A stretch of 64,000 nt of DNA, from the NCBI GenBank assembly GCA_014529385.2, contig CM043943.1, positions 103,574,355-103,638,354 of the forward strand, given 5' to 3'. Made by a program: the position numbers and the translations under genes. Below, piece by piece: positions 19,026 through 28,616 of the stretch. Positions within the stretch are counted from its first letter, which is position 1, and each line of letters opens with the position of its first letter. The notes beneath the pieces were generated by a model that made no database searches, was not told where the DNA came from, and saw only the letters and a program-made list of their open reading frames with translations. The stretch comes from Adiantum capillus-veneris (Eukaryota; Streptophyta; Polypodiopsida; Polypodiales; Pteridaceae).

Positions 19026-19274
19026 TTACCCACCTGGTACCAATTGAATTTGCCATGTTACTGCTTTCTTGTCTGATGTACCCTGTTTAGTCCTTTCTGA
19101 TGAATAATTGTATCCATCCATGACTAACAACTGGTCTCCTAGACCCTTGAAAGCCATACCCCATCCATTGTCAATATCCGCTTTCACTGGTAGCATTCTC
19201 TTTTTTTCTTTTTTCTTCTCTTTTTTTCCTTTTGTTTTTTTTTGCCCAACCCCTCGTTGAGCATTCATGCTCAA
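19026..19274 (-). CDS. 82-aa downstream ORF of nested element
   Basis: Opens with a lysine-rich stretch and ends WQIQLVPGG, echoing the FPFDPGG end of the 885-aa protein upstream. Whether it is translated is unknown. It may be a slipped remnant of the same C-terminal region. Confidence 0.3.
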   Translation of the reverse strand: MSMNAQRGVGQKKTKGKKEKKKEKKRMLPVKADIDNGWGMAFKGLGDQLLVMDGYNYSSERTKQGTSDKKAVTWQIQLVPGG

Positions 19275-19409
19275 CCATAGTATTATTTAGGTAAAAGATG
19301 ACTGTATAGAGAGAATTATATAACATAGAGCTATAGACTGCATAAGAAAAATGATAGTATAGTGGCTATATAGATGGATAGAGATAGAGAAAAAGCATCT
19401 GCTACTGCA

Positions 19410-22067
19410 TCACCCTCCAGGGTCAAATGGAAAGCTCAAAGCTCCCCCACGCATGGTGTAGAATCCACCTGGATCAAAAGTAAAGCATTGCTCATTGCCA
19501 TCAACCTGTAAAACATGTATATCCAAGCATTCCTTTGCACTTGTAGGCCAATAGATAGGACACCCTTCCAGCTCTTTATAGCACGGAGGTTCGCCACCCT
19601 GCATCCATAATCCTTTGTGTCCACTATAAGCATACTTACCATCACTTGAGAAACCTGAATCATAAGCAGCTATCCTACCATCTGCTACAGAACCCTCCAT
19701 GGTATAGTCCACTTCAAAAAAACCTCGCCATTGACACAAAAATATATGTAAAGCAACCTCCAATAACACATGTATCCATAGCATCACATAACATAGCAAG
19801 ACCCTGCCATTTGCCTCCACTTGCTGCATAGCCAAGCAAACCTGATCACTTTTCAAACCTGTATCCAAACCCTCTGTAAACGTCTCCACAACCATCTCTT
19901 TATACTCAGAAACATGACCTACTAGAGCTTCAACCTGTGCAAATACCTCATCACCAACAAGGTTGACGGCACCTTCCTTTAATTGGATATGGTGTTGGGT
20001 TACCGTCACTCCTTTAATGTGCTCGTAATCAGTTATAAAGAGTCCAGCATGATTCTTTAGTACCTGCAAATAGGGTTCTCTCTCTTCTTCTAGTAGGTCC
20101 TTAGCTAGCATCTCCTCTAAGCTTGTGGCTTCTTCCTTGTTTAGAGAGTCTTGACCACCTTCTCCTTCTGGGTTTCGCAGTATTATACCCATGACTTCCA
20201 AAGAGCTAGCATCCTCCTCAGATGACTCATCCTCAGATGAAGAGCAGCTGCTTGTGCTCCATTCATCCATAGAAGTCTCCATCTCTAGGTCTTGTTGTCT
20301 ACCCTGCTTCATGTCATACAGAATTTTTTGTTGCTTGCCACCTACCTTATGGTTTGGTCGCAACTCAAGGGAACCTGTCTCCCAATCTTGCCTAGCTTTC
20401 ATAGCCATAAGCCAAGGTCTTCCAAGGATTAGTGGATAGCCCTCCCCCTTAGTTGGGATCACATAAGCATCAATTGAGATTGCCACACCAAAAGCTGAAA
20501 CCTTCACTCCATTAACCTTTCCCACACAAGCCACCCTTACATTATTTGCCATCTTAGCTTGTAAGGAAGTTTGCTCGTTTACTTCCAAACCCAACCTGTG
20601 CATTAATTTCTCTGTCATAACACAAATCTCGGCTCCACCATCTACGTACACATTGGAGACTCGCTGACTCTTAATCTCTGCATCAATGACTGGCACGATA
20701 TCCTTCATGCCTCTTGCACTAATAGACCCAACTGACTTTGCCTTAGCCCTCCTGGTGCTGACCATCTTAGACCAGGTTCTACGCATCTTTGGGGAAAGGT
20801 GGAGGAGTTGCTGCCATGAAATCTTTGGTCCTTGCTTACTCACATCTGCTACCAGGTCATAAGGTATGGATCCTACCCCAAGTGGAAAGTCTTCTACTCC
20901 TATGTGCCTCCTTGACCTACTCTTCCTTTTCTTGTCTCCTATCACTTGGGAGGAACCCTCATTCCCTTTATCCGGCTCTGAAGCTTCCATTTCATCAGTT
21001 CTTTGTCTCCTAACTCTCTTTATTGGCATGGCAACGGCTTCCTCCATTTTTTCTTTCCCTTTATCCTTACCATTGTCAAGACTTATGACAGAGACAGCCC
21101 TGTCCTCCCCTCCCGATGGTAGTGGAGGGATCTCTGCTGGTGCTTGTGGTGGTGGAGGAGGGGGTCTCAATATTTGGATTGGTGGAGCCATGTGTGCATT
21201 TTGTCCATTTAGTGGCCTAGCTCGAGGAGGAGTGACTTGCTGGCGAGGAGGCCGTCTTTGATTACCATTTCCTTGATAGCGCCGTGGATGGGGACAATAA
21301 TACATGCCGTGACCTACCTCTCCACAGTTGTAGAAAATGTACTCACGTGCTTGCCTTTGTCCTTCTTGTCTATTTCGTTCATTTCCTGGATGGGGAGCCC
21401 TTACACCTTGAACCGGATTGGTGGACAGGCTCTCTAGTTGATTGGTGATTTGTTGAAGTAATTCTTGTTGAGAGGACTCTTGGTCTGTTGCTCCTGTCCC
21501 TGCTACTACCCTTGCCGTAGGTTGAGCTAGCGGTGGAGTCTCCATTCCCCCTTGTAGTTGAGCTTGGAATTTTAACTTCCTATCCTTCTCCCTTGCATAA
21601 GTCATAGCTTTATCAAAGGTATCTGGGAATTTACCTTTTACCTTTTCTCGAAGGATGGGGTAAAGCCCTGCCAGGAAACAGTCCTTCTTTAGGCATTCTG
21701 GCGCCCTTTCTCCTTCACCTAGTGATGCACACCATTTCTCCCACAGGTTGGAAAACTTTCCTTCATAGCTTCTATAGTCATTGGGTGATGTTTGGCGTAG
21801 CTCTAAGAGCTGTCTCCATATCTCCTCTGGAGGCTCATGGCGGCGAAATTCTTCGATGAAGTCCATCTTTAAGGACTCCCAGTCTCTTCTTTCTTCAGGT
21901 GCCAAAGTTTGATACCATAATTTTGCACCTTCCCTCAAGACCAAAGGAAAGGCCCTTAACTTAGTAGCTTCATCATCCCATCCCGATACCAGAAAGGCCA
22001 TTTCCAAATTATCCAAAAAGTTTGGAGCAACCTCCCCAGGCTTACCATAAAAATTAGGGAAGGCCAT
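19410..22067 (-). CDS. gag-pro: gag-protease polyprotein, 885 aa
   Basis: Intact frame of a gypsy-type element. Residues about 1-170 form a retrotransposon gag domain (LREGAKLWYQTLAPEE and related helices). Around residues 240-262 is a zinc-knuckle-like FYNCGEVGHGMYYC in which the first cysteine of CX2CX4HX4C is Phe. A Pro-rich linker and a basic nuclear-signal-like stretch follow. The retropepsin spans about 470-575, with VDGGAEICVM (DGGA instead of the usual DSGA/DTGA) and the conserved LILGRPWL. Near residue 670, FITDYEHIKGVTVTQHHIQL is the lead-in to a gypsy reverse transcriptase, but no palm motifs come after it. Instead there are about 200 residues of unrecognised sequence ending GGALSFPFDPGG. 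I take the start at 22067 because gag homology begins within a few residues. Confidence 0.85.
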   Translation of the reverse strand: MAFPNFYGKPGEVAPNFLDNLEMAFLVSGWDDEATKLRAFPLVLREGAKLWYQTLAPEERRDWESLKMDFIEEFRRHEPPEEIWRQLLELRQTSPNDYRSYEGKFSNLWEKWCASLGEGERAPECLKKDCFLAGLYPILREKVKGKFPDTFDKAMTYAREKDRKLKFQAQLQGGMETPPLAQPTARVVAGTGATDQESSQQELLQQITNQLESLSTNPVQGVRAPHPGNERNRQEGQRQAREYIFYNCGEVGHGMYYCPHPRRYQGNGNQRRPPRQQVTPPRARPLNGQNAHMAPPIQILRPPPPPPQAPAEIPPLPSGGEDRAVSVISLDNGKDKGKEKMEEAVAMPIKRVRRQRTDEMEASEPDKGNEGSSQVIGDKKRKSRSRRHIGVEDFPLGVGSIPYDLVADVSKQGPKISWQQLLHLSPKMRRTWSKMVSTRRAKAKSVGSISARGMKDIVPVIDAEIKSQRVSNVYVDGGAEICVMTEKLMHRLGLEVNEQTSLQAKMANNVRVACVGKVNGVKVSAFGVAISIDAYVIPTKGEGYPLILGRPWLMAMKARQDWETGSLELRPNHKVGGKQQKILYDMKQGRQQDLEMETSMDEWSTSSCSSSEDESSEEDASSLEVMGIILRNPEGEGGQDSLNKEEATSLEEMLAKDLLEEEREPYLQVLKNHAGLFITDYEHIKGVTVTQHHIQLKEGAVNLVGDEVFAQVEALVGHVSEYKEMVVETFTEGLDTGLKSDQVCLAMQQVEANGRVLLCYVMLWIHVLLEVALHIFLCQWRGFFEVDYTMEGSVADGRIAAYDSGFSSDGKYAYSGHKGLWMQGGEPPCYKELEGCPIYWPTSAKECLDIHVLQVDGNEQCFTFDPGGFYTMRGGALSFPFDPGG

Positions 22068-22402
22068 AAGTGAGAGAGTAAAAAATTACACAAACAGCTC
22101 CAATTTATTTTAAAATAGAGTATGGTAATTACAATTTGGAGCTTTAGCACAACTTAGCTCAAAATAGGATGAAGATCGACACATCAAAGGAATGGTAATA
22201 GTCTAGTAAGGGTAGAATGACAGGATGAGGAGAGCGCAAGATTTCCCCAAGTCTCTCGGCTCCAAACAACAGGGCTATTCTTTGTTGATAAAAGATTTTT
22301 CTATCAATACAAATATTCACACGGATATGATGCACAAAATGGAAAGGAAACATGCGGGGATCATCATTCTCATTATTGGCATCCATACTTACACACAAGA
22401 GC

Positions 22403-22987
22403 CTAGCTTAGTTGCACCACCTTGGGACCAATGAGCCTGATCAGCCACAGAAGGTCAGCACCTCGGATCACTTCGACTCTTCCTGGTGCATCTGTGAAGA
22501 CGTAAGGAGTGATGGCAACACTTTGTACAATGTTGAGACTTTTAGCAAGCAACAATTGGATGCTATTACCATAATCAGCATGACGAATGAAAGTGACACC
22601 ATTAATGTGCAGCACATCATCAACTAAGATAGTTTCCTTAGATTGAGATAAATTCTTGAAAATTAGCAGCAAAGGTAGGGCAGGGAGGCTTTTCACCCGG
22701 TCTCCAAAGCACTTTGGACAATATCCAAAGTGATCTTCACACGGACAGGAGGTTGGCTTGGGATTGGTGGTGTCTGGATTCACAAAGTGCACTGGGAGCA
22801 CTCGCAGACGGGCGGTAATCTTGTAGGCAAGCCTTCGCCTCTTTGCTTCAGGAGGATTTAGGGGTGAGAGTCGTGGTTGCAAGTTGGAGGTTGAAGTTGG
22901 TTGCTCACTAGCCTTTTTCTTGCCTGTAGTGGTCATGTAATCCCTTATTAATGAGATTAAGCCAAATGTTACCTTACGCTTGAGCAC
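22403..22987 (-). CDS. 194-aa leader ORF, unrecognised
   Basis: Lies between the 5' LTR and gag on the element strand. It is basic at the N terminus, then has a cysteine cluster SCPCEDHFGYCPKCFGDR (CXCX6CX2C) at about residues 80-97, followed by a hydrophobic-mixed region ending GPKVVQLS. I know no family for it. The open length and low LTR divergence suggest it may still be functional. It overlaps the preceding 71-aa frame by 14 bases, so splicing or frameshifting could join them. Possible roles are RNA or DNA binding, but that is speculation from the Cys cluster. Confidence 0.5.
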   Translation of the reverse strand: MLKRKVTFGLISLIRDYMTTTGKKKASEQPTSTSNLQPRLSPLNPPEAKRRRLAYKITARLRVLPVHFVNPDTTNPKPTSCPCEDHFGYCPKCFGDRVKSLPALPLLLIFKNLSQSKETILVDDVLHINGVTFIRHADYGNSIQLLLAKSLNIVQSVAITPYVFTDAPGRVEVIRGADLLWLIRLIGPKVVQLS

Positions 22988-23189
22988 GCGCTGCGGCCTT
23001 GGGCCACTTAGGTGTAGAGGTGATCTTCCTCCTCTTAGTCGGCTCGTCAGGAAAGAGAGGTCTGGTGATGCTTTCTCTTCCCTTAATGTGTGTCACAGTA
23101 CCTTCGTGTATGTTGATGTAGAATATTTCAAGCTCGTGTGCGTTGGAGGTTTCTGGAGCACTCATAGGTTGAGAGGAGAGGTATATCAA
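22974..23189 (-). CDS. 71-aa leader ORF, unrecognised
   Basis: Begins about 255 bases after the 5' LTR and ends overlapping the start of the 194-aa ORF in another frame. It ends in a basic Ala-rich stretch (KWPKAAARAQA). It may be the N-terminal part of the same product. No domain is seen. Confidence 0.35.
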   Translation of the reverse strand: MIYLSSQPMSAPETSNAHELEIFYINIHEGTVTHIKGRESITRPLFPDEPTKRRKITSTPKWPKAAARAQA

Positions 23190-23419
23190 GCTCTTCTTCT
23201 TACTCTCCTTCGTTGGCGACGATCACGAACAAGGCATGTAGAAGAACTTACTTCTTGAATTTCAATGACACTGCAACCTGGTAACAAGACCTCGATGAAA
23301 GATTTTAAGGCCTCTAAAGCCTCCTCCTCTTCTGTTCTCCAATTTGCAAACTACTCACGCCATTCGTCAAGGTTGTAGATTGCACATCTTCATTGCTTGT
23401 GGACTGAAGGTCTGTGTAG

Positions 23420-23443
23420 CCCTCCTCAGTGGGGGCACCAAAA
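23420..23443 (-). other. candidate primer-binding site of nested element
   Basis: On the element strand TTTTGGTGCCCCCACTGAGG follows the LTR end. TGGTGCCCCCACTGAGG has the TGG start expected for pairing with a tRNA CCA end. I could not name the tRNA. Confidence 0.55.
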
Positions 23444-24941
23444 TGATAGTGGGAAAAAGAGCAGTGCAATCGGGTGGCCTCTGTACTCGTGCACACTCCA
23501 CAAACCACGCCTCATGCAAACAAGCAAAGAACAAAACAAAGGGGGCACCACCCTAAATTAAGAGGTTTAGGGACCTCACACATAGTGCACATAGGCAAGT
23601 GAGACTTCTGGCATTATGATGGCATCAAAACATATGGCAAAACACATAGAAACGAAGCTTAGGGACCTTATGTAGCATATATATACAGAAGACATCAGCT
23701 TAACAATACAACGGCATCTGATCATACATAACAAGGATATAGAGAAGCAAGCCAAGGATGGCATAATCCCTTGTAAAAAACAATCAACCCAGCAAGTAGG
23801 TATGATCCTACTAGCAACACATCAATACCTTAGAGAATGATGGCGAGGATGGTGGCCATGGAGCATGAGAGAAGACTCCTTATTTAGGTTTTAGGGCTAG
23901 TAATGTAGCATACTAGAGGGAGAGAGAGAGAGAGGGAGAGAGAGTAGAGCTCCATCCATAGCTCCCCGTTGTGAGCAATGTCGTCATAGCTTCATTGCTT
24001 GGTGAAGGGGGTGAAGTGTTGTGGTTTTGAGTGAGAGAAGGCCTCCTTATATAGGTTTCTGAGAGGGTTTAGGATTAGGGATAAACATGCTTAAATCCGC
24101 TGATTGGGGTTACTTTTTGCTTAGGGTGGTCAACAGATTGAGGTCACCTGATATGTCACCATCAAGATATTCTCTAGAGTGATGTGAGACGGGAGGGTAA
24201 ATGCTGATTTTTCTGATTGTGACACATGGGGATAAGGCCTTGACCAGCATTTAAGAGCAGGTAGGTGGCTGTTGAAACTGGAGGTTCTGCACATGTCAGG
24301 GGGGGACCTGCTGGGTCCTCCTGAATATCAAATTCTCAAAAAATCCTCAACCATGGCTTCTTTTGACATGTGTTCTTTGAAAAAATCAGCATGTCTCTTT
24401 TCAACTCAAAAGTCTTTATCCCTGTTGACTCACCTTTACCATAAGATTTTACCCTTTTCTCCTCCTGTAACTGCATTGTTGATGCCCAATCACTGCTTCT
24501 AGTAACAGTGAACTGTTACCTACCAAATACTTATGGTGCAGTAAAAAATATTTATCATGGGTAAAAAAAGTTAATGTAGGTAAAAAGTGATTTGTATTTA
24601 CCATGTAAGTGAAAAATATTTACTGTGGTAAAAAATATTTACTGTCGGTAAAAAAGTGAAAACGGAGTATGCTGTGCTGTGAGTCCACACGAACATCCTC
24701 GTGTAAATTTCATTAGAAATTCACACCTAGAATGGGCTATTCTGTAAGATATAGGTTGTAGGCATGCATAAGAGCTCGTTCCCACGTATCTTCTGTCCAT
24801 GGCACTTTTTACTCTTTGGTGCTTGTGAAGTAGATTTTTTCTTCTCTTTCGAGATCCCTTGGACTAGAGTATCCTCATCTCCCCAACAACTAACTGTGCC
24901 TTTATTGCATCTTCAAAAGGGGTCCTAAAAACCATGCATCA
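23444..24941 (-). repeat. 5' LTR of young nested element
   Basis: Partner of 17451-18947. It carries the same TATATAAGG box at 24045-24053 (minus strand), the likely promoter for the gag-pro RNA. Confidence 0.95.
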
Positions 24942-24946
24942 GTTAC
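24942..24946. repeat. target-site duplication, right
   Basis: GTTAC directly after the right LTR, identical to 17446-17450. Confidence 0.95.
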
Positions 24947-25406
24947 GAAAGCGCAAGCTCAAAAGGAAACTGGGGAGAAGCAAGAGACAAAGAAAATGGA
25001 CAGTGATGCGAGTCCAAAGACGGGTGAACCAAAGACCAATTCACCTAGTCAGAAAACCAAGATCAAACAAAATAGTTGGAAATCTAGAAAGGCTAGGATA
25101 AAAGCACGTAGGGAACGAGAGCAGAATTTCCTAGCTGAGGAGCTTACCCAAGCTAAAGAGAAGATAAGACAACATGAGGAAATGGTTGCACCTTCCCTTA
25201 TGCAGATGTCTCAACCTCCAGAAGAAACATCCACAGAGGAGAAATCAAGAAGTGCTAGTTCAGAAGGATTAGTATTGGTAGAAAAGGTTAATGAGCTATT
25301 AGATGCCCTCCTACTAAAAGCCTATGAAGCACGGTTTAAAAACAACCAAACCCAAGAACAGGTGGATGACATATCCATATGCGGAACTAGAAAAGGACAT
25401 GCTTGA
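24947..25406 (+). pseudogene. gag: gag relic of outer element, part 2
   Basis: The frame interrupted at 17450 continues here without loss. It is strongly charged, with many K, E, Q and R (KSRKARIKARREREQNFLAE) and a likely coiled coil. It ends at 25406, after which stops accumulate. It is probably the C-terminal gag or gag-protease linker. Confidence 0.5.
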
Positions 25407-26149
25407 AATGTGACAGAAAATGATTCAAAGAGCCCAAGATTTACTAGAACCACCAGTTGGAAACCCTGAAGGTGTGATCTTTGTCCCACCTACACCAATA
25501 ATCCCACCAAACCTGGAACAAAAAGAGCTAGATTCCAGTCAGCAACACGGAAAAAAGCTCAAGGACACAACATTATAACCAAAGATAGTGCTGAATACCA
25601 CAAATAACTCTTCAAAGGGATTTCACATAGCTATACTTGACAGCTATAAAGAAATAGATGGTCTTGAAAAATTGTGGAAACAAGTTAGAGAGGCCAATGA
25701 AGGAAGTGAGATAAGCAGATGCGTAAACTAGAAGGGTGACGGAAGAGGAGTGTGTCTTCCACCAATAGAGGAAATTGAGACTGGATCTCAAATGAATCTA
25801 GAAGTGGAATCATATTGGGGAGACAAAGGATCTGTATAGTCTATGGATAGTCAACCCTATTCATTAAGAACAGTACCATCCTATATGGGAGAGCACGAGG
25901 CCAAGTCAGATGTTAGTGCAGTCCCATCACAGAGACTGTCTCCCAACAAGGTCATAGATTCAAAAGGGTTGACATAAATTTTTCCAACACTAGTCACTTG
26001 TACGATAACGTTAGCTGAGTTGCTTAGAATATGACCAAACATGTGGGCTACTGTGGAAAAATGCCTAGAGAAATTTTGTGTAAAAAAACCAATGACTTAA
26101 ATCCAGGAAGGGATCAAAGAGCTTGAAATGCCTCAACTAAATACTCGGC
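25407..26149 (+). other. decayed gag-protease linker of outer element
   Basis: Stop-rich continuation between the charged gag part and the protease. No domain is recognised. Confidence 0.4.
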
Positions 26150-26673
26150 CAATGCCATTAAACAAGGTAGATCAGTACTATGAGGGAGTAGATGGGAACA
26201 CCACTCTTTCTGTGGAATTCCAAGGTGTAAAAACCATGGAAATCCTTGACAGTGGAGCCGGTGTTTCCATCACAACAAAAGAGATCTAGAAAATATGGGG
26301 AAAACCAACAGTGAGGGCTACCAGGATGAAATTGAAGCTTGCAAATAAACACACAAAAAGTCCCATAGGACTGCTAGAAAAAGCTGTTGTTACTTCTTGT
26401 GGCATTGAATATGAGCAAAACTTTGTTGCTGTTGATTTTGGCAAGAAGAAAAATCACGACATAATATTGGGAAGACCATTCATGCGACAACTGAAAATTG
26501 TCCAAGATGACCGGGGATATGACCATATCTACCTGAGACATATGGAAACCATGACAAGGATAAACTTGAAGGCTCATAATCATAGGGATGTGACGAGAAC
26601 ACCTGTGGAGAAGTTTGATTCCGCTACTATAGCAGAATCAAAACATCCAGCATGGTTGGGTAAGCCTAAATAA
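26150..26673 (+). pseudogene. pro: retropepsin relic of outer element
   Basis: Aspartic protease of the gypsy type. The active-site word ILDSGAGVSITTKEI occurs at about 26240-26287, followed at once by a stop. The second conserved word DIILGRPFMRQLKIV lies at about 26459-26503. The order and spacing (about 75 residues) fit a retropepsin monomer. The nonsense codon after the active site shows it is dead. Confidence 0.8.
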
Positions 26674-26979
26674 CTGTGCATGTGTGGAGCTTTGCAGTGC
26701 GAAAGTTTAAAGCGAGAGGAGTGAATTTTTGAAAGGGAAATTGAAGATAGGGATTATATCCCAGAATTATTTTTTGAGGAAACATTAGAGAAACTTGAAT
26801 GGGAACACATCTTGGCTACTTTGGTTGTATGCGCTATTCAAGACGATCCAACAACGAAGTTTTGTGATGAAGATGGCTATGATGTCGTTCCTTACTTTGT
26901 AGTGAGTGTGATCCAAAAAAACAAAGGCAAAGAAGAAGAAGAGTTCTACGAATCTGTAGAACACTTGGAGCTTAAAGAA
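26674..26979 (+). other. post-protease remnant of outer element
   Basis: An acidic frame with IEDRDYIPELFFEE and a run of K and E runs up to the copia target site. In autonomous relatives the reverse transcriptase would follow, but none is present here or beyond the insert. Confidence 0.4.
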
Positions 26980-27206
26980 TGTTACCATATACATGTGGTA
27001 GTGATGTCTGTGAACACACTAGGACCGCTGGGGCATTTTTTCCCTCTTTAGGAGGTTTTTTCCCCCGTGCATTGTATATACGCCCATCAGTCTCAGTCTA
27101 TCTATCTTTCCATTGCACACTAAGTAATACACTCTCTATTGTGTGCCTTGAGCTTCCTTCATCTTCTCCAAGCTGTGTGCATTTCTCTGCAACCCTAATT
27201 CCAACA
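26980..27206 (+). repeat. copia 5' LTR
   Basis: Begins TGTTACCATATACATGTGG and ends CCCTAATTCCAACA. TATATA at 27075-27080 is the likely core promoter. Pairs with 31872-32097. Confidence 0.93.
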
Positions 27207-27207
27207 A

Positions 27208-27219
27208 TTGGTATCAGAG
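27208..27219 (+). other. copia primer-binding site (tRNA-iMet)
   Basis: TTGGTATCAGAG one base after the LTR, the standard initiator-Met primer site of plant copia elements. Confidence 0.92.
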
Positions 27220-27539
27220 TAGGTTGCATCCTCCTGGGTTTAGTTGCCAGTTGCTCCAGCACACGCCTGCTCATTTTCTTTGATTTCACTGATCTTTGGA
27301 GAGCGTTTTCAAGTCGACAATTTTTTTTTTGATTCAGGCTCATTTCGGTCTCCGTTTCCACTACAGGCAGTACTGCACAGGCTATTTTGTCATTTTGTGC
27401 AGAATTTCTGTCAGTGCCGTTTTTTGCATAACAGGTGCCTTACAATCTTCTTTGGTTTGTGCTATAAATATAGCACGTGTTGTTTCCACTTTGTTTCCCT
27501 TATTTTTAGGCAGTTTTCACATCAGGTGCATCATTTACC

Positions 27540-28616
27540 ATGGCTGACAACAACACAGATGTGTTCAAGATGTTTGCTGCTAAGGACAGATTGGATGGGG
27601 ACAATTACCCTATCTGGGCTTACATGATGCAACATGTTTTTCTATCAAAGGGAATCTAGAATATTGTGCAGGGCATTGATGTACATCTTGGTTCTGAGGA
27701 TGTAGGCAATGTTGAGCATGTGGCAGGTCTTGCTGCTATTAGAGTTATTTTGCCTACGGTAGAACAATCTCGTTGTTGGGATGTAAAGGATGCACAGACT
27801 CATGCATTGATTGTGTTGTCTATGAAACGCACTATTACTCCCCACATTCATTTAACAAAATCTACAAAACAGGCTTGGGATATTTTGGCTGGTCTTTATG
27901 CAAGTCGCAATGAGGCTAAAATTGCTTTGCTGCGTAAAGAGCTGGAGTCAAAGATTATGCATGAGGAAGATGATATGGACACTTTCCTTGCTGGTGTCAA
28001 GGATATCAATGAGAAACTTATTTTTGCAGGTGAAGTCATTTCAGACAGTTCCCTTGTGCAGACTGTTCTTGATGTTTTACCAGATTCTTACCAGACTTTT
28101 GCTAGTTATGACCCAAGGAAATCCTGAAGTTGTCAAGTTTGATGCATTATGCACATTGTTGTTGCAAGAGTCACTTTCCAAAAAAACAGGACTAGACATC
28201 GTGCAGTTGAACAGACTTTTATTGCTTCTCAAAGAAAGGGCGGTAACAAAAATGTAGCCACTTCTTATGGTTCTGTTGCGAGTGGCAAAAATTCTGTTCC
28301 CAGTGCTTGTGTTGGCATCACTTCGTCTGAAAATTCTGGTGATAAGGGCAAAAAGAAGATGTGTTTCCATTATTGTAAAGCTAATGATCACTTGATCAAG
28401 CAGTGTCCTAAGTTGAAGGCCAAAGAGGCTAAGAAGAAAGAGGGTGGTTCCACTACAAATACTGGTTCCACTACAAATGAAGCCATTGTTGAGTCTTTTG
28501 TGAAAGGAGACTGTGATGCTGATGCTGATGTAGAATGGGATTTTAGTGCAGAGTGTACTTACAATCCTGCTTTCCATGATGCATGCATGTCAGTTGCTAC
28601 AGATTCACATGTGTGA
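27540..28616 (+). pseudogene. gag: copia gag relic
   Basis: Starts at ATG 27540 (MADNNTDVFKMFAAKDRLDG). A TAG at codon 40 stands where a Trp would be expected. The UBN2 gag domain spans 27666-28127 (LTKSTKQAWDILAGLYASRN), then the frame shifts. The zinc knuckle at about 28361-28405, CFHYCKANDHLIKQC, has three residues between the first two cysteines instead of two. A Thr-Ser-rich tail leads towards the protease. Confidence 0.82.

Larger units (their letters stand above)
17451..24941 (-). mobile_element. young nested gag-protease LTR element (non-autonomous)
   Basis: 7491 bases with LTRs of 1497 and 1498 bases, exact GTTAC target duplications, and TG...CA ends on the element strand (the minus strand). 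The LTRs differ at only about 20 positions by eye, roughly 1.3 percent, so the insertion is recent compared with the other elements. The internal 4.5 kb codes for gag and protease in a long open frame, with an additional upstream ORF. It has only the first residues leading into reverse transcriptase and no RNase H or integrase. It resembles plant TR-GAG-type non-autonomous elements that use enzymes from a full-length relative. Confidence 0.92.

Noticed and set aside
20191..21437. Plus-strand frames opposite the 885-codon gag-protease gene
   Set aside because: They are antisense shadows, with no domain and clear coding on the other strand.
19410..22067. Cellular host gene
   Set aside because: The long open frame is bounded by LTRs with a target duplication and has gag and retropepsin domains, so it belongs to the retrotransposon.
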